From Mobiluncus porci (GTDB lineage Bacteria; Actinomycetota; Actinomycetes; Actinomycetales; Actinomycetaceae): a stretch of DNA of 64,000 nucleotides. Below are positions 9,394 through 17,058 of the stretch, piece by piece (the first letter of the stretch is position 1; every line of letters starts with the position of its first letter). Location of the stretch: contig NZ_VUMY01000010.1 in NCBI RefSeq assembly GCF_009695935.1, positions 1 to 64,000 on the forward strand, written 5' to 3'. The notes below the pieces were generated by a model. That model was given only the letters and a program-made list of their open reading frames with translations, was not told the DNA's origin and searched no databases. The position numbers and the translations under genes were made by a program.

Positions 9394-9439
9394 TTTACGC
9401 AGACATCGCAGATATATTAATTAGGTAAGCCTAACCTAC
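9390..9439 (+). promoter_or_regulatory. Promoter with DtxR-type operator for the ECF/ABC iron operon
   Basis: TTGATT (9390-9395) and TATATT (9413-9418) with a 17-base spacer form a good promoter. Immediately downstream, TTAGGTAAGCCTAACCTAC (9421-9439) matches the DtxR consensus at 17 of 19 positions and covers the expected start of transcription. Unlike the other two boxes, this promoter gives a leader of about 50 bases with a GGAGGG ribosome-binding site before ATG 9476. Confidence 0.8.
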
Positions 9440-9475
9440 TAAATAATTCAGAGAGGGAACCGGAGGGATTCACCC

Positions 9476-10045
9476 ATGAAAACCAAAGATTTCATCAACA
9501 TTGGCGTGTTTGCAGCCATCTACTTCGTCCTGGTGTTTGCTACGGGGATGCTGGGTATTATCAACCCACCCATGATGTTTGTGGGCTACGCGCTTGGAAT
9601 CATTGCAAACGGAGTTGTGATTTGCCTGTTCAAGTCACGCGTCCCGAAACTAGGCTCCCTCGCTATTCTGGGACTGATTGTGGGGGCAGCCATGATGCTG
9701 ACCGGTCACCCCTGGGTAGTTGTCCTCTGCGCCGCGATATTGGGTCTGGCCGGAGATTTCCTTTTTTCCCAGGGCAGCAGGATCTGCAGGATTCTCGGTT
9801 ATGCTATCTTCTCGCTGTGGTACGTGACACCGTGGTTCCCAGTATTCGTAGATGCCAAGGGGTATTACGACTACATCGTGCAGTCTATGGGAACCGCTTA
9901 CGCTGATGCCATGAAATGGTTCCTGTCTCCGTGGATGATTGTGGGCTGGGGAGGATTAGTTTTCCTGATAGGTCTAATAGGCGGTGTTTTCGGTAACTCC
10001 ATTTTGACTCGGCACTTTGAAAAATCTGGAGTAGCCAAATCATGA
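9476..10045 (+). CDS. MptD-family ECF transporter substrate-binding (S) component
   Basis: A 189-residue membrane protein with about five or six hydrophobic segments. It resembles the MptD/Trep_Strep family of putative ECF S components, starting KTKDFINIGVFAAIYF with a conserved GHPW segment. S components bind the small-molecule substrate and dock on EcfT. First gene of a six-gene operon under a DtxR-type box, so the substrate is likely iron-linked, such as a siderophore, haem or a metal chelate. The stop codon overlaps the ecfT start (ATGA). Family assignment is from memory of the family pattern. Confidence 0.75.
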   Translation: MKTKDFINIGVFAAIYFVLVFATGMLGIINPPMMFVGYALGIIANGVVICLFKSRVPKLGSLAILGLIVGAAMMLTGHPWVVVLCAAILGLAGDFLFSQGSRICRILGYAIFSLWYVTPWFPVFVDAKGYYDYIVQSMGTAYADAMKWFLSPWMIVGWGGLVFLIGLIGGVFGNSILTRHFEKSGVAKS

Positions 10046-10851
10046 CTACCCTTGCAACGCCAGTCAAAACCGATGACCGGGAAATCCTCGCTCTGGATAC
10101 TCTTACTGGTGCTGAGGTTCTGGCGGCAAGCCGTAAACGATTGCGGCCCGATCCGCGAACAATACTGCTAGTGGTCTTGGTGCTTAATGCGCTGGTTATG
10201 TCCCGATGCGGAGTGAATGTGACATTGGTGGTTATGGCGCTGGCTTTGGTGTCGCTGGTGTTGAGTCGGGCATATGCCTGGGCACTCGCCTACTTGGGGT
10301 GGGGAATAGTTTTAGTACTGATGGTGGTGGTTATTCCTGTCCTGTGGGTGAACGGTTTCACCATTTTCCTTCTGACTGTCGGTTACTGGATGCTCAAATT
10401 ACACGCGGCGGTGGGAATGGCCGCCTACGCAATCAAAAATATTGTGCCAGGAGAACTCACTGCCGGACTGCGTCAGCTGCGCGTCCCCATAGCTCTCACC
10501 GTTCCAATTACGGTGCTGCTGCGTTTTATTCCCGTCTCGCTGCGGGAATATCAGGCGGTGCATGAAGCTATGGCGCTGCGAGGTCTGCAAATGGGATGGA
10601 GAGCGCTGTGGCATCCACTGCGATATCTGGAATTTATTCTCGTTCCGCTGCTGTCATCCTGTGCTCGGATAGCTGACGAAATGACTGCCGCAGGGATGGT
10701 GCGAGGACTGGGATCGAAAATGCGTCCCCGCACCCTAAAGCGTTTGCGGTTTAACTATTTGGATCTATGCTGGTTTATTGCCGTATCCGGGATATTGGCC
10801 GCGGCTCCAGCGCTTAGCCAGATTACCTTCCTCACAGGCGGCTTCAAATGA
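10042..10851 (+). CDS. EcfT-type transmembrane coupling protein
   Basis: A 269-residue CbiQ/EcfT family protein that connects the S component to the ATPase. It has several hydrophobic segments and two cytoplasmic helices with the family-type motifs A-L-R-G (MALRGLQMG) and A-x-x-x-R-G (AAGMVRGLG). In known ECF transporters these grip the two ATPase cassettes. It lies between the S component and the double-cassette ATPase, with four-base overlaps at both ends. Confidence 0.85.
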   Translation: MTTLATPVKTDDREILALDTLTGAEVLAASRKRLRPDPRTILLVVLVLNALVMSRCGVNVTLVVMALALVSLVLSRAYAWALAYLGWGIVLVLMVVVIPVLWVNGFTIFLLTVGYWMLKLHAAVGMAAYAIKNIVPGELTAGLRQLRVPIALTVPITVLLRFIPVSLREYQAVHEAMALRGLQMGWRALWHPLRYLEFILVPLLSSCARIADEMTAAGMVRGLGSKMRPRTLKRLRFNYLDLCWFIAVSGILAAAPALSQITFLTGGFK

Positions 10852-12350
10852 CCACCTCACTTAGAGACGTTTCTTTTAAGTACCTGCGAGAAACGGACGA
10901 CAATATTCCGGCTGACACCGGTGTCAGTAATCTCACCATAGATTTTTCACCCGGTTCCTGTACTCTGATTACCGGATCGTCAGGTTCGGGGAAATCTACT
11001 GTGCTGAAACTCTTGAACGGGCTGATCCCTGAGCTTTATGAAGGAGACCTTTCCGGGAGAACCTTGCTGGGAGGTCTAGACACTGCCAGCACCGATATTC
11101 AACGTTTGGGTCAAACTGCCGGAATGGTTTTCCAAAACCCCCGCTCGCAGTTTTTCACCGCGAACGTTTTAGAAGAACTGGCTTTTGCGAGTGAAAACGC
11201 CGGTGAAGCTCCAGAAACTACGGCTCAATACGTGGCTGCCGCCATCAACACCTGGGGGATTAGACCGTTGATGAACCGCAGTTTGCAGGGGCTTTCCGGC
11301 GGAGAATCACAGCTGGTGGCTTGTGCTGCCGCGATGGTGGGGCCGCAAAAAATCCTGCTATTGGATGAGCCCACCTCCAACCTTTCCCCCGCTGCCATCG
11401 ACCTATTTACCGCTGTGCTGCAAAGATTGAAAACCGCGGGGTGGACGTTGATTGTGGCCGAACACCGGGTCTACCCCTTGAATAAGATCACCGACTGGAC
11501 CGTGATTATGCGAGAGGGGAGAATCACCTACCAGCTCCGCGGAGATGAGTTCTTCGCAATTCCGGAAATGAAGCGTCGCGAACTCGGACTGCGTACGCTG
11601 ACTAAACCCCAGCCACAGCTTCGTCACGCTGCCTCCGAGATGGTCGCCCCCGCGGTAACGGCTCCTGGAGTGGAAGTGAGGAACCTGCGGTTTAGCTACG
11701 GAAAACGTCAGGTGTTGGGAATTGAGGAGTTATGTTTAGCTGCGGGGTCAGTAGTCGCCTTGACCGGGCCGAATGGAGCGGGAAAAACCACCCTGGCGAG
11801 AACCTTGGTGGGGCTGGCGAAACCGCAAAAGAACACGGAAATCAAGTTTCAAGGCAAAGTTTGTGACTGCGCGGAGCGGCAAAAACGCAGCGCGCTCGTG
11901 ATGCAAGACGTGAATCGCCAGCTTTTCGCTGAAACTGTTGCGCAGGAGGTTAGTCTCGGCAATGGGGAGATGCCACGGGAGCAAATCGAGGCACTGCTGG
12001 AAGAACTCGGTCTAAAAGGTTTGGAGCAGCGCCACCCCATGACGCTCTCCGGAGGTCAAAAACAGCGTTTGGTGATTGCCAATGCGGTAGCCAGTGATGC
12101 TCAGCTGTATGTATTTGATGAACCCACCTCCGGAGTGGACTACGGGCATCTTATGTCCATCAGCTCCCTGATTCGCCGTTTGGCTGGCAGAGGAAAAAGT
12201 GTCTTGGTTATCAGCCATGATTTGGAGTTCATTAATGAGGTTGCTGACCGGCATTTACAGCTGGAACCATTCGACAAGGTCGGATATGACCAAATTCAGG
12301 ATTTGAGTGTAAACCACCGAACACCAGGAGGAAAAACCCGTGACATCTAA
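10848..12350 (+). CDS. Double-cassette ECF ATPase (EcfA1-EcfA2 fusion)
   Basis: A 500-residue protein with two complete ABC domains. The first has Walker A GSSGSGKST and signature LSGGESQL; the second has Walker A GPNGAGKTT and signature LSGGQKQR. Walker B segments are LLLDEPTS and YVFDEPTS. Two fused cassettes replace the separate EcfA and EcfA' subunits of group II ECF systems and make this a dedicated (group I-like) transporter. The last bases overlap the start of the next ABC gene at 12340. Confidence 0.9.
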   Translation: MTTSLRDVSFKYLRETDDNIPADTGVSNLTIDFSPGSCTLITGSSGSGKSTVLKLLNGLIPELYEGDLSGRTLLGGLDTASTDIQRLGQTAGMVFQNPRSQFFTANVLEELAFASENAGEAPETTAQYVAAAINTWGIRPLMNRSLQGLSGGESQLVACAAAMVGPQKILLLDEPTSNLSPAAIDLFTAVLQRLKTAGWTLIVAEHRVYPLNKITDWTVIMREGRITYQLRGDEFFAIPEMKRRELGLRTLTKPQPQLRHAASEMVAPAVTAPGVEVRNLRFSYGKRQVLGIEELCLAAGSVVALTGPNGAGKTTLARTLVGLAKPQKNTEIKFQGKVCDCAERQKRSALVMQDVNRQLFAETVAQEVSLGNGEMPREQIEALLEELGLKGLEQRHPMTLSGGQKQRLVIANAVASDAQLYVFDEPTSGVDYGHLMSISSLIRRLAGRGKSVLVISHDLEFINEVADRHLQLEPFDKVGYDQIQDLSVNHRTPGGKTRDI

Positions 12351-14226
12351 AAACGTCCTAGATACAATTCCCACAGTCAAAGCACCAGACGCTGCTAACG
12401 CGGAAGAAAACCAGCCGGATCTGGCATCTGGTGGAGCCGCCTCTACCCGCAATGAAACAGACGCTAAGGCGGAAAGTAAAATAAACCAGGCGGCTTTGCA
12501 CGACCTGCTCTCCCCGGTCAGCTCCGCTCTGTGGTTGGGGCGGGTGATGGCGGTCATTTCCGCAGCACTGAGAGTGTTTCCATACGTGGCCTTGGTTGGA
12601 ATCGGCAATGAATTAATGGGGTCTTTGGCTGCCAACACCGACATAAACCGCGGTGCCATCCAAAACTGGATTTTCCTGTTAATCGGAACCTTCTGCGGGG
12701 GGCTGCTGGCATATCTCATCGGTCTGTTGGTGACGCATATTGCTGATATCCGCCTGGCAGCAAGTATTCAGCAGCGGATGATTGACCGTTTGGCAAAAGC
12801 CCTCTTGACTTGGTTTGGGGAAAACACCTCGGGACACGTGAGAAAAGTACTGCAAGATGACGTGAAAAGCCTCCATATGCTGGTCGCGCACCGGCCAGTT
12901 GATTCCCTGATGGCGGCGTTGCTGCCCCTGTTCTGCTCCATCTACGCATTTATTATCGACTGGCGCCTGGGAATCCTAGTGATTTTCCCGGTGGCGGTCT
13001 ACATGGTTATCTATGGCATGATGATGCGGGGGATGGATACCAAAACTGTGGAGTTGGATAATAAACTCGACCAGGTTTCTGCGGCAATGATCGAGTTCAT
13101 CAAAGGAATCCAAGTAGTAAAAACCTTTGGAATCACCGGGAAAGCGCACCAGAGATACGCTCAGTCTGCCTCCGAGGCCTGCGATTTTATGGAGGAATGG
13201 AACCGACCCATGGTGCGGGCGGCTTCTTTGACTGCTGCCTTGGTATCGACCCCGGTCATAGTGCTACTGGTGGGAGCCGTGGGCGGTTGGATGGTGCAAA
13301 ACGGTTGGGTTACCCCCGTGGAGGTCATCGCCGCCGGACTCATTGCCATAGCGTTGCCGGATTCGATTAATCTCGTCGCGCAGATGATGTGGAATTATCA
13401 ATTGGCTGGCTCCGCCGCGAAGCGTATTACTGACCTGATTGCGCTCTCCGAGCTTCCTGCACCGAATAAATCTGCAGCTCAACCAGTAGATGCCAGCGTC
13501 GAGTTCAAGGCAGTATCGGTTAGCTATGGAGAAACCAAAGCGTTACAAAACGTATCGTTACGATGTCCCCAAGGCACGACTACCGCTTTGATGGGACCTT
13601 CCGGCGCGGGGAAATCCACCCTAGCGAAGCTGGCCGCGAGGTTCCTCGACCCCGATGAGGGCAGCGTGACAATCGGCGGGGTTGACTTGAAGGATCTCAG
13701 TCGAAAAGACCTGTACAGCCGGGTGAGCTTCGTGCTGCAGGACGTGCAACTCTTGAAAGCCACCGTTCGCGAGAACATTGCTCTGGCCCGGCCGGAGGCC
13801 ACCGAGGCTGAAATCGTGAAAGCCGCGCAGCAGGCGCAGATTCACGAGGAAATTATGGCATTACCGAAAGGCTATGACTCGGTGATTGGTGAAGGCATGA
13901 AGCCCTCTGGCGGACAGCAGCAGCGAATCTCCGTGGCACGGGCACTGGTGTTGGATGCCCCCATTCTGATTCTTGATGAGGCCGCCGCTATGGTTGACCC
14001 AGAATGTGAAGCACAGATTCAAGCGGCCATCAACCAGCTCACAATGGGGCGAACCGTGATTGTGATTGATCACAGACCGAGTTCGGTACAAAACGTAGAC
14101 CAGATTGCCCTGTTGGATCGGGGCAAGCTGGTGGCAAGCGGTAGCCATCGAGAGCTGAAAGCTAATGAACTCTACCGCCGGCTGTGGGAAGCATCCGGTG
14201 CCAACGCTGAGGAGGCACAGCAGTGA
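12340..14226 (+). CDS. Exporter-fold ABC transporter, first half (YbtP/IrtA-like)
   Basis: A 628-residue half-transporter. About 50 polar N-terminal residues are followed by six membrane segments (about 60-340) and an ABC domain with Walker A GPSGAGKST and Walker B ILILDEAAAM. The signature is PSGGQ rather than LSGGQ. The catalytic Glu and the switch His (VIDHRPS) are present. GTG 12340 has an AGGAGG site and the next gene encodes the partner. Exporter-fold pairs in iron operons (YbtPQ, IrtAB) are known to import ferric siderophores despite their fold. The ECF genes and DtxR-type box support that role here, but direction and substrate are inference. Confidence 0.85.
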   Translation: MTSKNVLDTIPTVKAPDAANAEENQPDLASGGAASTRNETDAKAESKINQAALHDLLSPVSSALWLGRVMAVISAALRVFPYVALVGIGNELMGSLAANTDINRGAIQNWIFLLIGTFCGGLLAYLIGLLVTHIADIRLAASIQQRMIDRLAKALLTWFGENTSGHVRKVLQDDVKSLHMLVAHRPVDSLMAALLPLFCSIYAFIIDWRLGILVIFPVAVYMVIYGMMMRGMDTKTVELDNKLDQVSAAMIEFIKGIQVVKTFGITGKAHQRYAQSASEACDFMEEWNRPMVRAASLTAALVSTPVIVLLVGAVGGWMVQNGWVTPVEVIAAGLIAIALPDSINLVAQMMWNYQLAGSAAKRITDLIALSELPAPNKSAAQPVDASVEFKAVSVSYGETKALQNVSLRCPQGTTTALMGPSGAGKSTLAKLAARFLDPDEGSVTIGGVDLKDLSRKDLYSRVSFVLQDVQLLKATVRENIALARPEATEAEIVKAAQQAQIHEEIMALPKGYDSVIGEGMKPSGGQQQRISVARALVLDAPILILDEAAAMVDPECEAQIQAAINQLTMGRTVIVIDHRPSSVQNVDQIALLDRGKLVASGSHRELKANELYRRLWEASGANAEEAQQ

Positions 14227-16016
14227 CTAGGAAAATGCGAGCTGTTGATATTATCCGTGAGAGTCGCAGAATCGACACGGATACGAATCTAGGCATGAAG
14301 GTGACCATGTGGTGTGGGCGAATCATCAGCGGCATAGCCCAGGGTTTGGGGTTGCTGGCGCTGATTCAATTAGCTACCGGTTGGTCTACCGGAAAGAGCG
14401 CGGGCGGGTTAGACACGACCGGTTGGCTGTGGGTGCTCCTGGGAGTAGCGGTGCTGGGAGCCGTGAGTATTTTCTTCCGCGACTTGTCCAGCTATCAAAG
14501 CGCCTTTGCTGTCATGCGAAGCGCGCACCGACTCATCGGGGATCAGTTAGCGAAACTGCCACTGGGATGGTTTGCGACTGGGGTAGTTGGTAAACTATCC
14601 CGTCTGGGGGCATCCACGGTTAACGAGTTAGGTAACTTGACCGCTCACATGACCACTTCTATCAGCGTCTCGGTGGTTACCCTGCTGACATTGCTGACTG
14701 GTTTCATTCTTTGGTACCCCCAACTGGGACTTCTTTTTGCGATTTGTCTGGTTGGCTATGCCGTTGTGATGTGGGCGCTGACCTTCCTGAATGCCGCCAC
14801 CAGTGCGTATAAAGAACCGGCCGCAGTCGAGCTATCCAACAGAATTGTAGAATTTGCCTCCTGTCAGCCCGTCCTGCGTTCCTGCGACCGTATTAGCTAT
14901 CCGCAGCTCGACGGCGCTATTGCTGCCAATCGCCAACGTTCGCTGCGAGCCCTGTGGCTGGATGTGGTCGCGAACCTGCTCGGGGGAATGGCCGCTCAAA
15001 TCATCTGCGTGCTGATGATAGTTTTGGCAGCTGGGCAGGTGCTCAGTGGCCAGTTGAACCCCCTGGAGTTTATTGCGGTTATTGGGATAAGTCTGCAGTT
15101 GGTACAGTACTTAACGGCGGTGGCTGACGCGCGGGTCGGCTTACTGGAAACGGGTCCTACGATGGCCACTATTGGTGAAGTACTGGATTCTCAGCCATTG
15201 CCGGAGCCCGAGAAATCTCTCACGCTGTCCCAACCCCAACAGGTGGAACTACGGGATGTGAATTTCTCCTATCAGGATTCTCGTCAAATTCTTGATCGGG
15301 TATCGTTTAGCATTCCGCCGCGTACTATGACCGCACTGGTAGGACCGTCCGGGTCGGGGAAAACTACTATTGCGAGATTGATCTGCCGTTTCTGGGATGT
15401 AGACTCGGGCAGTGTGCGAGTAGGCGGCGTAGATGTGCGTCAGCTCACGACTGCTGATTTAATGAGTCAGATTTCCATGGTTTTCCAAGACGTGTACCTA
15501 TTTAATGACACCTTAGCGGCGAATGTCAGCCTCGGTAACCCTCAAGCCAGCGCGGAGGAAGTCAAGCAAGCCGCCGAGCTGGCAGGAGTTAGCGAAATAG
15601 TCAACCGGTTGCCCGATGGCTGGGACACTCAGGTCGGAGAAGGAGGCACGGCACTCTCCGGCGGGGAAAGACAACGCGTCTCGGTGGCGCGAGCCATTCT
15701 CAAGAAAGCCCCGATTGTGCTATTCGACGAGGCGAGCTCAGCGCTGGATGCTGAAAATGAAGCCAATCTTATACCTGCCTTCAACGTCCTACGCCAACAG
15801 GCGACTGTACTGGTGATAGCGCACAAGCTGCACACGATTACCCAAGCTGATCAGATCGTAGTTTTAAACGAACACGGCCAGATAAGCCAAATTGGCAGCC
15901 ATAAGGATCTCATCGGAACCGCGGGCGTATATCGCGATTTTTGGGAGAATCGAAATCTTGCGGTGGGATGGAAGATTTCCCCTAAACTGAATAAAGCAGT
16001 TCGCCCCAAGAGTTAA
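14223..16016 (+). CDS. Exporter-fold ABC transporter, second half (YbtQ/IrtB-like)
   Basis: A 597-residue half-transporter that should pair with the product of the preceding gene. Six membrane segments (about 25-310) are followed by an ABC domain with Walker A GPSGSGKTT, canonical signature LSGGERQR, Walker B VLFDEASS and switch His in VIAHKLH. The GTG start overlaps the upstream stop codon. With one canonical (LSGGE) and one altered (PSGGQ) signature, the heterodimer may have two unequal ATP sites. Predicted role: import or export of an iron chelate across the membrane. Confidence 0.86.
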   Translation: MTRKMRAVDIIRESRRIDTDTNLGMKVTMWCGRIISGIAQGLGLLALIQLATGWSTGKSAGGLDTTGWLWVLLGVAVLGAVSIFFRDLSSYQSAFAVMRSAHRLIGDQLAKLPLGWFATGVVGKLSRLGASTVNELGNLTAHMTTSISVSVVTLLTLLTGFILWYPQLGLLFAICLVGYAVVMWALTFLNAATSAYKEPAAVELSNRIVEFASCQPVLRSCDRISYPQLDGAIAANRQRSLRALWLDVVANLLGGMAAQIICVLMIVLAAGQVLSGQLNPLEFIAVIGISLQLVQYLTAVADARVGLLETGPTMATIGEVLDSQPLPEPEKSLTLSQPQQVELRDVNFSYQDSRQILDRVSFSIPPRTMTALVGPSGSGKTTIARLICRFWDVDSGSVRVGGVDVRQLTTADLMSQISMVFQDVYLFNDTLAANVSLGNPQASAEEVKQAAELAGVSEIVNRLPDGWDTQVGEGGTALSGGERQRVSVARAILKKAPIVLFDEASSALDAENEANLIPAFNVLRQQATVLVIAHKLHTITQADQIVVLNEHGQISQIGSHKDLIGTAGVYRDFWENRNLAVGWKISPKLNKAVRPKS

Positions 16017-16028
16017 GATAGGAACGCT

Positions 16029-16943
16029 ATGCCACATGATCATTCGCATACCACTAACGCCGGTGCCTCTCGACTCTGGTTCGCACTCGCCGTAACCGTC
16101 ACGGTTTTTGTCGTGGAGATTGTTGGGGCAGTCCTGACTTCCAGCTTGGCTGTAGTAGTGGATTTGGGACACGTCTTTACGGATTTATGCGGATTAATCG
16201 CAGCACTAGTAGCGGCTAAACTAAGCACTCTGCCCGCGACCAGCCGGCGCACCTGGGGATGGGCTCGAGCGGAAGTACTCGCCGCGGCATTCCAAGCGCT
16301 GGTGCTGATTGGGGTCGGTGGCTATGCCGTGGTGGAAGCCATTAGACGCCTGATTAGTCCCGAGCAGGTTCAAGGCCAAGGGCTGTTGTTAGTGGGAATC
16401 ATCGGGTTAATTGGCAACTGTCTGAGTCTGGCAGTTCTGTCCGGGTCCCGGGACAAGAATCTGAACCTCCGCGCAGCCTTTCTGGAGGTATTCAATGATG
16501 CGCTGGGCTCGCTAGCGGTCATAGTATCCGCCATAGTCATCAGCGCTACAGGTTGGTACCAGGCAGACGCGATTGCCAGTCTGGGGATAGCCGTTCTCAT
16601 CGTGCCCAGGGCACTGGCCATCTTGAAGACGTCTACGCGAATTTTGATGGGATTCACCCCGAAAGGACTCGATTTGGAAGCCGTGCGGTCTCATCTGCAG
16701 ACCACTCCACACATTATCGGCGTTCACGATGTACACGCTGCTACCGTTTCCAGTGGCATGCCGGTATTCAGCGCTCATCTCGTTCTACCAGAGGAATGTT
16801 TTTTTGATGGACACAGCGTGGAGGTCTTGCAGAATGTGGAGAACTGTCTGCGTGAACACCACGCCGTGGCGCTGATGCACACCACCATTCAATTGGAACC
16901 CCCGGGATTCGCCCACGCGCATGCTGATAACTTCCACGAGTAA
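16029..16943 (+). CDS. Cation diffusion facilitator (CDF) metal transporter
   Basis: A 304-residue CzcD/ZitB-like antiporter with six membrane segments and a cytoplasmic C-terminal domain. Both ends are His-rich (MPHDHSH and HAHADNFHE). The TM2 metal site has the zinc-type pattern H48xxxD52. At the TM5 site, where zinc members have HxxxD, this protein reads E153-V-F-N-D157. The change may alter metal choice, for example towards iron or manganese, which would suit its place as the last gene of a DtxR-boxed iron operon, 12 bases after the ABC gene and with an AGGAA site. The substrate is inferred, not shown. Confidence 0.88.
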   Translation: MPHDHSHTTNAGASRLWFALAVTVTVFVVEIVGAVLTSSLAVVVDLGHVFTDLCGLIAALVAAKLSTLPATSRRTWGWARAEVLAAAFQALVLIGVGGYAVVEAIRRLISPEQVQGQGLLLVGIIGLIGNCLSLAVLSGSRDKNLNLRAAFLEVFNDALGSLAVIVSAIVISATGWYQADAIASLGIAVLIVPRALAILKTSTRILMGFTPKGLDLEAVRSHLQTTPHIIGVHDVHAATVSSGMPVFSAHLVLPEECFFDGHSVEVLQNVENCLREHHAVALMHTTIQLEPPGFAHAHADNFHE

Positions 16944-16960
16944 GATTTTAATGACGGCGC

Positions 16961-17016
16961 CGCCGTATCCTGCGGGTGGGTTCCAAAGAGGATTTATTGT
17001 TAGGATGGATACGGCG
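16961..17016. other. Inverted repeat between the CDF gene and ppdK
   Basis: CGCCGTATCC (16961-16970) and GGATACGGCG (17007-17016) are perfect 10-bp arms with a 36-base loop, followed by CGTTTTGCGC. It could be a weak terminator of the iron operon or a regulatory structure in the ppdK leader. The sequence does not decide. Confidence 0.35.
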
Positions 17017-17058
17017 CGTTTTGCGCATAAATCACGAGCAATTTTGGAGGCTTAATCT

